Assembly (NCBI RefSeq): GCF_022581195.2 | Contig: NC_061473.1 | Location: 5,394,001 to 5,458,000 of the forward strand | Length of the DNA: 64,000 nt | Source of the DNA: Helicoverpa zea | Taxonomy: Eukaryota > Arthropoda > Insecta > Lepidoptera > Noctuidae | Direction of reading: 5' to 3' | Part shown: piece after piece, positions 23,533 through 36,214 of the stretch | Numbering within the stretch: the first letter of the stretch is position 1 | Layout of the letters: each line of letters begins with the position of its first letter | Position numbers and translations under genes: made by a program | Notes under the pieces: model-generated | What the model was told of the DNA's origin: nothing | The model's input: the letters and a program-made list of their open reading frames with translations, nothing else | Databases searched by the model: none

Positions 23533-23805
23533 CATCATCAGCCTATCGCAGTCCACTGCTGGACATAGGCCTCTCCAAGTGCACGCCACTGAGATCGATT
23601 TTCGGCTACTCGCATCCAGCTCCTGCCAGCCGTCTTGCGCAAGTCATCACTCCACCGTGCCTGAGGACGTCCTACACTACGCTTGCCGAGGCGTGGTCTC
23701 CACTCTAGAACTCGTTTACCCCAACGGTTATCGGTTCTTCGGCTAATATGGCCAGCCCACTGCCACTTCAGCTTGCTGATTCGGTGGGCTATGTCGATGA
23801 CCTTG
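23533..23805 (-). mobile_element. 3' fragment of a LINE with 10-bp target-site duplication
   Basis: The minus strand reads without a stop through HRISKLKWQWAGHISRRTDN, GKRSVGRPQARWSDDL, RSWMRVAENRSQWRALGEAY and VQQWTAIG then stop: the C terminus of a LINE polymerase very common in moths. A GATGATGATC tail follows the stop. GAAATTGGAT flanks it at 23,523-23,532 and 23,806-23,815. It belongs to a different LINE family from the one at 19,296. Confidence 0.9.
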
Positions 23806-23815
23806 GAAATTGGAT

Positions 23816-25648
23816 GCGACAGTTTAAATATTCGTAATGTTATTTAGATATGAACATAGATATGTACGTTAAAAAAACATTTGTACAACTCATACATATT
23901 GTTTTCTAATTAGATCATGATTTTGGATTGAAGATTTATTGGTGAAAATAAATACAAAATTCAATGTAATAAGTAATCCATCATTTGAGCGACTTTTTGA
24001 TTTCTAAAAAACACTTATCGGTGAAATGATATCATCACAAGTCATTAGAAACTTGTGATTTATTTACGAGCATAGACTTTGTTTAATTGTCTTAATAAAA
24101 GATAGTAGCATTTATTGTTGCCGCCAAAATTATTACAAAAGTGTACAAAAAGGTCATGAACTATTTTCCAGAGTAGGTACATACAGAAAAGTAGGTAAAG
24201 CTTTTTTAATTCGAATGTAGGTAGCTGAAATATTCATGAAATTCATCATAGTATGAATTTTAATATACAGGTCTCACTCGAAATGACAAATATGACTCGC
24301 ACAAGTCACACTTTATGTAGGCATGTAGTTATGCAAGTGACTGATACATATGTTTATGACTTACACGTAGTTATTTAACTGATGTTCCATCTTCTCCTGT
24401 TATGTAAACTGATTTTGAGAAACATCAAAACAAAGGCCACTACCTAGATCTTAAAATTCAGGTAATTTCATGCCATAAGTAGTGAGTGGGTTCTGCGGCA
24501 AGATGGTTAATAAACACCTGATCAGCCAACTGTCATCTAGCTTCATATTTCTACTTAAACTTCAAGCCCAAAGTTTCCAGTCGCTTTCTCATTAATCACT
24601 GGTAAAGTGCAAACCCGATAATCGAGACAGTTCAATTTTAAAACTGCTATCGAGCAATATTCCGAATGAATCATGAAATGGACGACTAATGAAAAATTCC
24701 TATTGTGAATCGTGTGAAAGAAATAAAAGGGAATTTTGCATTCATAGTCATATGGGAAGTGGTTATGGTACTGTATCTATTGAAATTGTAGAAGATAGGT
24801 TAGTAGGAGAATAAACACGTGGGAAATGCGATTTGTTTAGGATTAAAAGTACCTTCATATGCAGGGAAAGCAAAGGTGCAATGATTAGCTACCTAGATCC
24901 GAATTCTGAGGGTTGTCTCTAGAGTTCTCGTCAAAAATTATGGCCCTTTGAAGTCAGTCACTTGACGCCTCAAGCTCATATTTGTGGTTAAGTCCTCATG
25001 CAGTTGAGTAAGAGTGTTCTGTTAGTAAATGTTGACTGTCGTGAAATAGCAAGTAGAAAACTGAGGGGTTTTCAAAGCTTATTTAGTGTGTGTCAGGATG
25101 GCATACTGTATCTACACACTGTTTACGATGTCCGTAGGGATTATTAAGTATTCTATGCTAATAAGTACTAAATATAATCCTCTTTATGACCCTTAATTAA
25201 ATCAATAAAGTATTAATGTACATTTTTAGTACCTAGGTACCGTTATTGTGACCAGTAACTGTAGAAAAGCTTTTCACTCAGAAACTACACTATCTACAAA
25301 AGCTTTGAACGTACTCATTATTGCAAAAGACCAACAGATATCAGAGCATGACACGAGGCATTGAAAGAACAGTTTTCAAGGTCCCCTCGGACCGTTTCCG
25401 CAGAAGACTGCAGCAGATTCCATTGTTGGTGAACACAATAATATAATTGTGTAGAACATAGTATTGACAAGAATTGACGAGCCATTTGTTCGGTTTGTCT
25501 CTGGACAGTTCTAAGGTGGGAGTATAAACTCCTTGTATGTCAAAGTCTTATATACAAGGAGATACATAAGTATGTACTTAAATAAAATATTCGAAACTAT
25601 TTTTTTATCAAAATCAAAAAACTTTATTTTCAGGGTGCATTGGCCCAT
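23816..25648. other. No recognisable gene
   Basis: AT-rich spacer; no supported coding region or clear repeat. Confidence 0.5.
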
Positions 25649-26383
25649 AGACATGTTACCGTAAGATTACAAACATCGTTAGATTACAATCTATCTCGAG
25701 AGATTGTAAACTGTCGAATTATTGTGAACCGTAACATCTGATTGCAATTTAACGCATTATTTTTCGCTATATTATAATCTATCGATGAGAAATTGTCAAA
25801 TTGTCAACTGTCCGAAAGCTCTCTCTGATTGGTCAGTCTTTTTGTAAGATCGACCAATCACGACCAGCCGTTCTGTTCCCATGGAGTTCCCGTAGAGTTA
25901 GGAATGAAATAGAGGTGTCAGTTAAATAAAATAAATGCTCTTCAAAAATTCTTCAAGTATTAAATTTATATAAAAATAACTCTTATAAAAATACAGTTAG
26001 GTATTTTGTCTTCAAATACAAACTAATATTTAAAAATAAAATAAAAGGGGTGCTAATTAAACAGGCTTCTTTTTAATATCATTATTCGCCCCCAAAAATG
26101 TATGTTGCCTTCTAAATTACTAAGTCAGCCACAATTAATAAAGCGTCGAGTATCTAAATAATACTATCTTAGCCACGAGTTATCTTCCACTCTAAATACA
26201 ACTCAGCATGATGGTTATTTTTTTGCATCTAAATTTGTAGCATGCATTCTAACAGTAAACTTCTTAAATACTATTAAATGACATCATAAAAATATTTATT
26301 TACCTTCTAATTTTTTAACTCGTACCTACTGAATTTTTTGTTTAAAATATAACACATCCCATATTAATTGACCCAGCATGGAA

Positions 26384-26683
26384 GTAAGCATGCAACATGC
26401 AGCAAGCATAACTTCTGTCACGGCTCCGGCGCTGCGGGGCTCCGGCGGTCCCATGCGAGCTTATCGTCGCAGATGGTTTTCACGCTCACCACCGCAGCTT
26501 CGGCTTGCTGGCCGGCGGAGCCGGCCAGCCTCAGCCGCGGCGGCGAGCGCTGAAACTACCTGCGCCTCAGCTCGCAGGCCGCCTCGCCCCTCCGCGCCTA
26601 CGCGGTTTTGAATTGCACTCTAGGGGTAGGGCAGACAAGACTACGTGGAGTCGGTTTTGCAGCGATTCGTTTTCGTCACTAAC
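26384..26683 (+). repeat. GC-rich 300-bp cassette, copy A
   Basis: It runs from GTAAGCATGCAACATGCAG to CGTTTTCGTCACTAAC and contains GCCGGCGGAGCCGGCC. It is about 95% identical by eye to 41,376-41,673 in opposite orientation. Several frames are open, as expected for GC-rich DNA; none resembles a known protein. Confidence 0.85.
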
Positions 26684-26706
26684 TTCAATTTTTAATACAA
26701 TTTTTA

Positions 26707-26933
26707 TAGTTCGGCCATTCAGAGAATGCGTTCCTGACACGTCGCGATTGAACTGACGACGTAACTACATTCATTGATTATTGATATAATAATGTTGTTT
26801 TAATGCTCCTCAATTGTTAAAACGGTAAACAACCAGCAAAAATATTTTTATCGTAACTGCAACGCCATTGCAAAGTTACGTCGTCAGTTCAATCGCGACG
26901 TGTCAGGAACGCATTCTCTGAATGGCCGAACTA
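26707..26933. mobile_element. Nested MITE with perfect 60-bp TIRs and TA duplication
   Basis: Positions 26,707-26,766 and 26,874-26,933 are exact reverse complements for 60 bp, starting TAGTTCGGCCATTCAGAGAA. TA flanks each end (26,705-26,706 and 26,934-26,935), the Tc1/mariner-type signature. The loop is 107 bp. Identical arms suggest recent insertion into the larger element. Confidence 0.85.
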
Positions 26934-27340
26934 TAATTGTGTGTAATTTGAGTCTTAAAAATTAAGTACAATTTTTGATTTTATAAAAAATTAAACCGTC
27001 ACTTATTTTTGCACGTCAAAGAGCTGTGACACCGGGAGTTGCAAAGAACATTGTCTTTTTTGACGTTCTACCAATCAGCGCGCAAGATGCATTCCGTTCT
27101 ACGCCAGTTGACAATTTGACCGCTCTACATCGCTCTCGATCTTACAAAAAGACTGACCAATCAGGGAGAGCTTTCGGACAGTTGACAATTTGACAATTTC
27201 TCATCGATAGATTATAATATAGCGAAAAATAATGCGTTAAATTGCAATCAGGTGTTACGGTTTACAATAATTCGACAGTTTACAATCTCTCGAGATAGAT
27301 TGTAATCTAACGATGTTTGTAATCTTACGGTGACAGACAT

Positions 27341-28655
27341 ACACCTTAAAGACTAACATATACATATATTATATTTACAAAATTGTTAGTTAATAAAAAC
27401 TTAAACCTATGTTAGTAACACTCCTCTATGCACTTGTGCGGTTCAGTGGCACTTGTCCACGTATCACACGTATTATTTAGAGTTAAAGGTGCTGTGAATA
27501 TTGAATTAATTAAAAATAAAATATGCGATCTTGCAACTAATCTAGCGGCTGTTCCCAACACTCGCCCTAAGTGAGCTGTGGTGCCATGATGTCATGTCAT
27601 GTGTAATGTCACATTTTAGAGAAGGATGGTGGGTCATTTCTATTATTTCACTTGAAACCATCCTCATTACGCAGTCCAGCTGTAGTTGAATATGAAATTA
27701 GTCTAAACTGTTATGAATTCCGTACACAAACACTATGTTTAAGTCATGTCAACATCATATTCTGTGTACCGCGACAATTATTTATTCAATACCACACAGC
27801 TTTATAAGTTGCTTCTATGTTCGTTCACGACTTCGTCTAGCGTGAAACGATTTATGACCTTTTAACGTTGGACAAAATCATGACACCTTCGTACTGGAAA
27901 TAATATCTACAATGGTTGTAGCAAATATTTAGTAAGAAAAGAAAGGTTGCCATTACAATATTTTACAAGGAGCGACTGCCTATCTGACCTCATCAACCCA
28001 GTTACCTGGGCAACCCAATATCCCTTTATAAGACTGGTTGTCAGACTTTCTGGCTTCCGACTGCCAAAGATGTCTAACTGACAGCCATCTTATGTAAATT
28101 AGTTAAGATATAAAACCGAGGCATTAGTTATAAACGAATTATAAGAAACTTCGATTTTAATGCATCAGCATGTTATATTCTGCTTAGCATAATGGCACAT
28201 ACATACTTATGCACGCTAGACAGTGTTGCGACATGCGTTATAAAGTAGATCTGCGCATGCGACGCGATTGCTAATACACGTGTTTCTGTCACACGTTGCA
28301 ATATAACCGCTATGTTTTAGTGTCGACTTAATTTGCATCTTATCTTCTCTGCTACTTTTACATTCTTATACATTTGGATGTAAAAAGTTTTTATGGGAGA
28401 GTCCATTACGTTTCTTGCCAGTTCTTCTCCGTGAGATTATAATCTCCTTGGAACAGTGCAAATAGGTTGACTTCATAAGAAACTTTTAAAGGTTTATTTT
28501 TAATGTAAAGAAATAATTATTAAAGCCAGTAGTTATAGTGTATCAGATCAGGTAAAAATAAAATAATTAAGAACGATCCCATAAAATTATACTTAGGACA
28601 GATACGAATTAAAACTTGTATTCAACTTAATTTAGAAATTGATAAAAAAAGGGGG
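27341..28655. other. No gene; contains one SINE scrap
   Basis: AT-rich. Apart from the SINE fragment at 27,966-28,090 I see nothing supportable. Confidence 0.5.
27966..28090 (-). mobile_element. SINE fragment
   Basis: AGGAGCGACTGCCTATCTGA and CCCAGTTACCTGGGCAACCC match the middle of the SINE at 49,611-49,989. Head and tail are missing. Confidence 0.65.
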
Positions 28656-28914
28656 CATATCGACGGTTAACCACCAAGAAGTCCTAACTCAATATGTCAA
28701 AACTTTTCAGTAGAGGCACAAAAAAGCCACCAAAGTCCACGCTCGTAAAGTTAGTAGATAATTCCATGATTGTAAAAATGCCCGAAATATTACGAATTAT
28801 AAATAGAAGATTTTTCTATTAGATGAGATACAATATTTTTGAATAGAATCCGCGAAAAAACCAATTGGTCAAAATATGTCAGTTAGGAGGTCTTGGTAGT
28901 TAACCGTCGATATG
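28656..28914. mobile_element. Foldback MITE, copy 1 of a two-copy family
   Basis: Arms 28,656-28,688 and 28,882-28,914 pair over 33 bp with three mismatches. The right arm (GTTAGGAGGTCTTGG...GTCGATAT) aligns with the right arm of the element at 61,749-62,016, so both belong to one family. Confidence 0.65.
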
Positions 28915-29667
28915 TACCTACTTTAAAATAATAAAAAGGAAAATTGCATCAACGCAAAACGGTCTTCCGGATAACAGACTGAAAAATAACGGTGCCCCAG
29001 AAATCGGGAAACTAACCCACTTGTATCTACAAACAATCGTGAGCAGGTAATGTGCACCGCTTTTAGATCTAGACACGACTGAGAAACCATCTGGTATGAT
29101 GGACTTATTATCTGTCACTAGCTTCTAATGAATGGTTCCGTAGATATCTTGAACAACGGCGATGAAACTAATGTGGGTAGTGTTTGAAATGGCATTAAAG
29201 CTAAGTGGGTATGTTGCAATCACTACCTACGTGGCTATTATAAAACAAAGTCATACTCAGTGTTTGCCTGTTGCGATAAACTCTAAAACTGCTGAATGAA
29301 CTTTCGTGTGTCTTCATCAAAAAAGGTAGAATATGCTTTTCTCTAATCATAATCATATCGTGTCGTCCACCTTTTCCTAACATCAAAGAAGATAGCGTGA
29401 GTTATGTTATTAATCTCTTCCATCTCAAGCTTAGAGTATCTAGACAACAGAAGACGCCATATGCCATGCCTTTCCATCTGGCAAAGATAGGCGACCGCCT
29501 CTCATACTTATCCTATGGATTAAAGTAGTGCAGTAAAGAAATTTTCATCTTTCATGGCTATAATGTGATTCAAAAATTCTTAAGCACCTAAGCACTCTTT
29601 GTTGCCTCGATCTCCACGCGTAATTTGGCAGACCTGGACAACCTAAGAATAGTTTTTTTTTGCTTTT
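28915..29667. other. No recognisable gene
   Basis: Short ORFs only. Confidence 0.5.
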
Positions 29668-30262
29668 CAGTGTTTTTGGGAGTCGGTTTTATTTTTTTGT
29701 AAAAAGTTTTTTATTTTTGGCTTTTCAGTGACAAGTATAGTTGTCACTATCCGCATTAGTGGAAAGTTCTTATCGATACGAATAATATAAGCCCAAACAC
29801 AAGGTAGTTTAGGTACATATTTAGTTGACGAGTTCCCTCGACATTCTCTGGTCTCCATCATCAGGTCAGCTCCAAACCTTCACTGTTACAAAGGTCTCGT
29901 CAATACAAAGAATATAAGCCCAAACACGAGGTAGTTTACATATTCAGTTGTCGAGTTCCCTCGAACTTCTCTCGTCTCCATCATCAGGTCAGCTCCAAAC
30001 CTTCACTGTTGCATAGTATTATCAGACGTACACCTCATTGTCAAGTTTTTAACCTATGCATGCCTACAATTTTAGAAAGTTGCTCTCGATTTCTCAGGGT
30101 TTCCATCATCAGATGATGATTATGGGACCACATGTGAGGTATACCCTATCAAACAAAAAAAGAACTTTGCAAATCGGTCCAGGCGTCTTCGAGTAATCCG
30201 TGAACATACATAAAAAAAAAAATCCCGACGAATTGAGAACATCCTCCTTTTTGGGAAGTCGG
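29668..30262 (-). repeat. Unclassified dispersed repeat, copy 3, with two internal units
   Basis: It ends with AGAACATCCTCCTTTTTGGG and AAGTCGGTTAA (terminal box, reverse orientation). The ~123-bp unit containing CTCCATCATCAGGTCAGCTC is present twice in tandem (about 29,780-29,903 and 29,904-30,026). No coding capacity. Confidence 0.7.
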
Positions 30263-30269
30263 TTAATAA

Positions 30270-32510
30270 TATTGGGAACGGCCGTTAGAGACATGTGTTC
30301 ATGGCATCTCCGGTAGGCTGAATGCTCTAAGATCACAAGCGAAGACAAATGCGCCAAAACGGTGTTAGTCGAGTACGTGCTCTGGCGCATCGAACGGCGT
30401 GAAATTATAAATTTCTTATATACCCGCTAATGATACATGTCCGCCATTGTGATGCTCTAATACACATCGTATGAAAGCTGTGTTGGGGCTTAACAGTCAC
30501 GATAATGGTCGATACCTACAGCTTGTGATTTGATCGAATAAAATACGGCGTGTCTCATTGTGTACTAGTTTTATGAGGACGCATATACGCTTACACATAT
30601 ACGCTGACACACCTAGGCTTTAAAATCTTACTCATATCAATTATTTTTATTTATCAATGTATTTTTATTTGCAAAAGCTCTATCTTTGAAGTTAGTTCAA
30701 GAAAAATTTACGTTTCAATTAAACGTGCAAAAATGAAAAAGGCTGCATTTATACTTCAAATCCTGAATAGCACTCGGAACTCCATTAAACGGTCTACGTA
30801 TTACGACTCTAGATAAGTTGAGGACTCCTGGATCCTGGCGGTAACGGGCTTTTTCCTGATTCCCTTCCGCTTCTACCTTCATTCACCTCGCTATCTCATT
30901 CAACTGTTTATAAAACTCACCTCTACCATAAACAAACGAGAGCAGTGACGCAATTTTTAATCAGGCAACATTGTATTTTTAATCTGGCGCATTGTCGTTG
31001 TCAGTTGGCAATTTTAAATAGTGGCCATTCTTTAAATTGTACGTCGAAGTTAATTGTATTTTGTATTGTGAACAGAAGTTAGTACTGTTTACATTTATTT
31101 AACTTGTGATGAGATATAGGTACCTACTACTAGATTTCTACCTACGTCAATAATGCTTGGTAGGTAAATGTTACACTAATTTACTTTGAATGACAATATT
31201 GCCCCTACGATTCCATCAGCTACCTTCATAAAAGGAATTTAAAAGAACGTATACATGTTAAGAAATAGGATTCTCGCCAAAAAGTAAAAAAAAATATGGG
31301 TTTCCTTATTAAGAGATCGCCATTTTAAGTAGAAACAATGAACTCACTGACAAATAGGTGAGGTTAAGTGCGATACCTTATTTGGCTACTGTATTGTTTC
31401 TAAACAAAAATGGAGTGTACCTGTAGCTACCTTATGCACACATAAAATTTATACTACATTCTGACTTGGATTATTTACCTAAGGGCGTGACGTGTAACAT
31501 TTTACAATGTTCAGCTAAGCAGTGTTTGGCACAAAGGAAATTATAAAAAAAATTAAGATGAGGGAATTTGACTATATAGGTAGTTTCTTCATCTTAGTTC
31601 TTATTATTCGCAATCTATTCACTCCTAGTACCATCTCGCCATAAACTATTGTTTGTGTTCCTTACCTACATTGTTCAACCTTCACTGATCACTATTCTAT
31701 ACGAGGAATAGTCCAGAATATTGCTAGGCCTATGGAATGGACAGACGTGTGGCGGCCAGGTGTCAGCCACGCGTTCAACTGACACGCAGCCGACCGTACA
31801 GAGTAGGGCCGCCATGTTTCTGACAATTTGTGGATAGGAAACTGCTGTACAAATTACTTCTTCTTTTTTTTTTTGTTCGTCATCGGAAATTATCAAATGA
31901 CCCGCCGCCGTGGGTTAGCAGCGTGAAGGAGCATGAGAGTGACGAATGGTAATAAGCTCAAAATTAAGAACTCATAGTAAAATAAAGAATACAGAATTTG
32001 TAACTGACTCGCTACATTTCTCCAAAATGGCGGTTTACTTTACAAACATTTTAATTAAATATTCCTGTTAAAATAAATACCTTGTTTTTAATCATCGTTT
32101 ATTTTCTCTCTAATATTACATCTTACGTACATTATTACTTAGTATTTTAATATAACTTAGGACAAGAGAGAACCTTGGCAATAGACAACAGTGTTACCAT
32201 AATTTTATACAGAAGAAATATAAATGTACCACAGATACTAACAATTCCGTATGAACTTCAATAATAAACAATAATAACTGTGATCTCTTTTTTGTCGTTT
32301 GGATTTCCCTTATATCTACTTACCAATAAAAACTGACGACACAACACATCTGCGGACTTGCTTCAGACAGAGTCCAGACACCACGGCTTGCAAAAGAATT
32401 GTTTTTATAAAACCCGCCGAGCTGGTTTACAGCAACCAAAACCAGTTTAATTACACATAATGTGTGTTGTTTACCATATTGATTTAGACCCGGTTCAAGA
32501 TCGTTCAACT
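30270..32510. other. No gene; one short repeat copy
   Basis: AT-rich spacer. At 31,897-31,945 lies a second copy of the TGGGTTAGCAGCG repeat seen at 4440-4520. Confidence 0.5.
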
Positions 32511-32533
32511 TTGAAAAGTAAAGAAGATGGATC

Positions 32534-33169
32534 AAAATTGCCCCACGTCCTATAACACTGTGACGTATCTCAAAAAAAAAGATAAAAATGTTTATAAAAA
32601 TATGTGCAACAGTGAAGGTTTTTAAAGTTATATTCAGTTGTCGACTTCCCTCGACCTTCGTCTCCATCATCAGGTCAGTTCCAAACCTTCACTGTTGCAA
32701 AGGTCTATTCAATACAAATAATATAAGCCCAAACACGAGGTAGTTTACATATTCAGTTGTTGAGTTCCCTCGACTTTTTTTCGTCTCCATCATCAGGTCA
32801 GCTCCACACCTTCACTGTTGCATAGTGTTACCAGTCATACACCTCATAGTCAAGTTTTTATCCTGCGCATGCCTACAACTTTTAAAAGTTGCCCTGGATT
32901 TCTCAGGGTTTCCATCGTCAGATCCTGACCTGATGATTATGGGACCACCTGTGTGGTATACCCTATCAAACAAAAAAAAAAAATTAGTAAAATGGTTTAT
33001 AAATAGTCCCATGAACGATGTTTTCATAATAGCGCCTGAACAATTTTTAAAGCATTTTTTTCGTATGAAGGTGTGAAAAAAATAAATTAGAGAGTATGTC
33101 ATATTTTTTTTAACATTTTTATCTTTTTTTTGAGATACGTCACATTGTTATAGGACGTGGGGCAATTTT
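32534..33169. mobile_element. Foldback element carrying dispersed repeat copy 4
   Basis: Arms 32,534-32,590 and about 33,114-33,169 are near-perfect reverse complements, with CCCCACGTCCTATAACA and TGACGTATCTCAAAAAAA as landmarks. Between them, 32,600-32,985 is a minus-oriented copy of the dispersed repeat with two internal units. The nesting suggests the dispersed repeat inserted into a shorter foldback element. Confidence 0.7.
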
Positions 33170-33205
33170 GTATGAATTGTGATCCGTCTTCTTTCGTAAT
33201 GTCAA

Positions 33206-35173
33206 GGACTTGAGAAGAGTTAAGTATTTATAATTAGGTGTGGTGAAAATTAGATATGTACTTGAATAGAAATTGATGAAAATGATTATTTAAATTGAAA
33301 TCGATTATTTGCATCTCATTAAAATAAGTTTATTAGTAGAAAGATGTTGGCTAACGTTAATGTTTATAAAATTCTACATTTACCGTAGTTTTTATAGAAA
33401 AATAGTTCACCAACCACTGCACAAAAACAGTTTGGAAAAATAAACCCTAAAAATGGTTTCAACAAAGTCTTGAAGCGTGGTCACTATACTCCTCATGCCC
33501 TGCAGTTGCACAAACCCTTCACGGTGGGTGCGCAATCTGTAAAACTCCAAGATACTGGTGCATATTGCAGACGGTAACCTTTACTTTAAATTATGCGTCG
33601 CATCTAGCTTTATGAAAACTTGGGGCATATAGTTTTTATGATTGTTGATGACGTGTCTATGGCATTCGGGAAGAAGTTTTTTAACAGCGTATTTGGTTCA
33701 GTAGTTTTGATCATTACCGTCTGTGCGTTATAGTAAAACTCAAATACGTTTAATTATCGAATGTTTGGCTATCTTATTTATCTTGTTAAGGCAGGGCCCA
33801 GGGCAGGGATCCTACTAACGTCGTCCTGGCTGGTAACAAAATACTAATTTTGAAAGAGGATTGCCTCTTAAATACCAGTAAATAGGAGCAAATGTTATGT
33901 TTATTAACCCTTTATTTCCATCAAACCCCAATTCCGTTGATGTTTACGTCAGTATGATACGTAATTAATTCATATTTCTTAGCTTGTGGTTATTATCTTA
34001 CTATACATATCTTATTCTGTTAGTTGCATAAACCCTTCACGGTCGTTGATCACGTTTGAAGGCAGAGATGTTTTAATGACTGACTTGCCATTGTACAATA
34101 TTGTTGCAGCTACCATTAAGGTTTGAAGCTATTGTTTTTGGCAGGTATTTTAATACGTCAAATGAATCCTATTTCTTAATAAATAAAATAAATTATAAGT
34201 AGCTTATTAGTTTGAAAAGAAAAACTAAATAGCTTTATGAATATTAAATTAATATTGACACAACAACAACTGGTTCTAGTTTTTTTTGGTAGCGCGTAAA
34301 TGTCAATGCACTTAGGGCAATGCTAATCTTAGAATATCTAAATTACTGCTTTCTTATTAATATTAATTTTGACAGTTAGGTTGATAGATCTTCAGATATT
34401 TAACGAGCTGTTCCTCGCAGTTTTACCCGCCTCATAAAATTACGCATTCTGTGGCCACGTTTCTTACTGCCCCATTTTCTTCAACTAGTAGAAACCGAGC
34501 CTTTAGTTCAACTAAAGATTCAATACCTTAGCATGTCTAGTTTCCATTATACTTACTCTTATCTACTAGTCTCGTCAGTGCTTCATTTTAACCAGCGTTA
34601 GACGATTAGTTAGATACAGTCGGAATGGCGCGTGGTCGACGGACGATTGAAGAGATTAGTACATGCGATGAATCACTAGTCTTCACTGGCTTTATATGTG
34701 GCCCCAATATTGGTTCAAATGTGTTTATAAGGATTTGGACCAACATTTGTTGTTAGACATTTTTTTACACCAGTTTAGTTTCATAGTTTTGTCCTTCCAA
34801 CATTTGAGACTGGCCTTTTTGTTTTTTTAACCATAGACTGAGGAATACCCGTATGATGTTAACTATTGTCTTTGTAAAAGAAAACCTACTGAAGGCTCAT
34901 AAGAAAAAAGATTCCTATGGCTGGGCCGATATCTATTCGTCTTATAATAATCTAGGGCTCGTTTCATCTACTTTTCAAATAACCTTCTACCAAAAGAGAT
35001 AGAGATTTCTAATTGTTTCTTTTGGCGTGTTTTATTTCGTAATTTTTTTACAGATGTTATGACTTATGTTGGCAACAACATTTGGATCCGTAAGACAAAC
35101 GTGTGACACCCGACGCCACGTCTTGTGTCTATTGCCTGCCAGTCCACATAACGTTTACGTCATACGATATGTA
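33206..35173. other. No recognisable gene
   Basis: AT-rich. The phrase CATAAACCCTTCACGGT (near 34,027) repeats with one change near 33,512; otherwise nothing. Confidence 0.45.
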
Positions 35174-35371
35174 GTTATAAACAGCCCCGGATCTTCAATT
35201 TTTTTTAGGCGGGGCAAAAACTGTAAAATGCCGCCCCGCCTACCTACGTACTTATGTTTATTTTCACCAACGAAAGTCACTTTTTTGGTAGGTAAAGGAC
35301 TTAAAAAAATGTGTCCAAATCATTGTAGGCTCAAACTGTTCGCCAGGTTTAAGTTATGAAGTCGAGATAGA

Positions 35372-36214
35372 CAGTGCCGGCTTTAACTCTACTAGCGCCC
35401 TGGGCGAGATTTCTACGGCGCCCCCAACTGCAATTCAAACCCATACGAAAAACAGAGACATATGTAGTTACCGATTGCGCGAGCGAAGCGAGCGCGAATT
35501 TTTTTTTTATAGTTAACAAGTCAAAGCAAAAATTACCTACAATGTAGCCCAATCGTACATAAGTTATTGCTGGTTGGTGAATGCAAAAACACGGGAACAC
35601 AGGTTGTGATTGCGCGAATTGAGCGCGAAATTTTTTGTTATATTTTAGAACTCAAAACAAAAATGACTTAAAATGTAGCGAAAACGTAGATAACTCTTTG
35701 TTGGTGTTGGCGCCTATGAATTAAAATTTTGGGACTTAAAGTAGTACCATAAATAGAAACTAGAAGTTACTTTCTTATTAATAAAAGGACTTAAAAACGA
35801 CGCTACCTTTTTGCTAGGGTAGACAAAAAAACTATAAAGTGAAGCAAGCCCGAAAAAGCTTTTTTGAGATTTGGATCACTAAAAGTCCTTAACATATAAA
35901 ATAAAAGGCGACTGTGAAGTGAAGAAGCCGCGAGCGAAGGGAGCGCGAATTTTTTTGAGTATTGGGACATTAAATTAAAAAGTAGCTATATGTTAAAAAA
36001 AATATAAGTGTAAAGTAAAGAAACCGCGAGCGACGCGAGCGCGAAAATTTTTGAGTTTTGGGACATAAAAGTAGTGTATCTAACGCGCGCGGCATTGTAT
36101 GACAATACATTAATTTAATTGAAATTTCTTGGCCCAGGAGCGTACCGCGGTGCCCCTGAGCTCGCGGCGCCCGGGTTATTCGAACACCCTGCACCATAGG
36201 TTAAGGCGGCCCTG
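35372..36214. mobile_element. Older hAT-like element nested in the larger hAT
   Basis: CAGTGCCGGCTTTAAC at the left and GTTAAGGCGGCCCTG at the right are imperfect inverted ends. The right end recurs in each 420-bp unit (about 37,139-37,154 and 37,559-37,574). No matching 8-bp duplication is visible, so it is old or the limits are approximate. Confidence 0.5.

Larger units (their letters stand above)
25655..27334. mobile_element. 1,680-bp element with 199-bp terminal inverted repeats
   Basis: Positions 25,655-25,853 and 27,136-27,334 are reverse complements with about five mismatches. The ends read GTTACCGTAAG and GTCACCGTAAG. The 6-mer AGACAT flanks both sides (25,649-25,654 and 27,335-27,340) and is the likely target-site duplication. 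The interior has no transposase but carries a GC-rich 300-bp cassette and a nested 227-bp MITE. Long terminal repeats and a 6-bp duplication do not fit hAT, Tc1 or piggyBac; I leave the superfamily open. Confidence 0.85.

Noticed and set aside
26378..26756. Arg/Ala/Pro-rich ORFs in the GC-rich cassette
   Set aside because: Open in several frames because of base composition; near-identity with the second copy gives no evidence of protein selection.
29780..30026. CRISPR-like direct repeats
   Set aside because: Two units of ~123 bp belong to a dispersed eukaryotic repeat; no short repeat-spacer pattern or cas gene exists.
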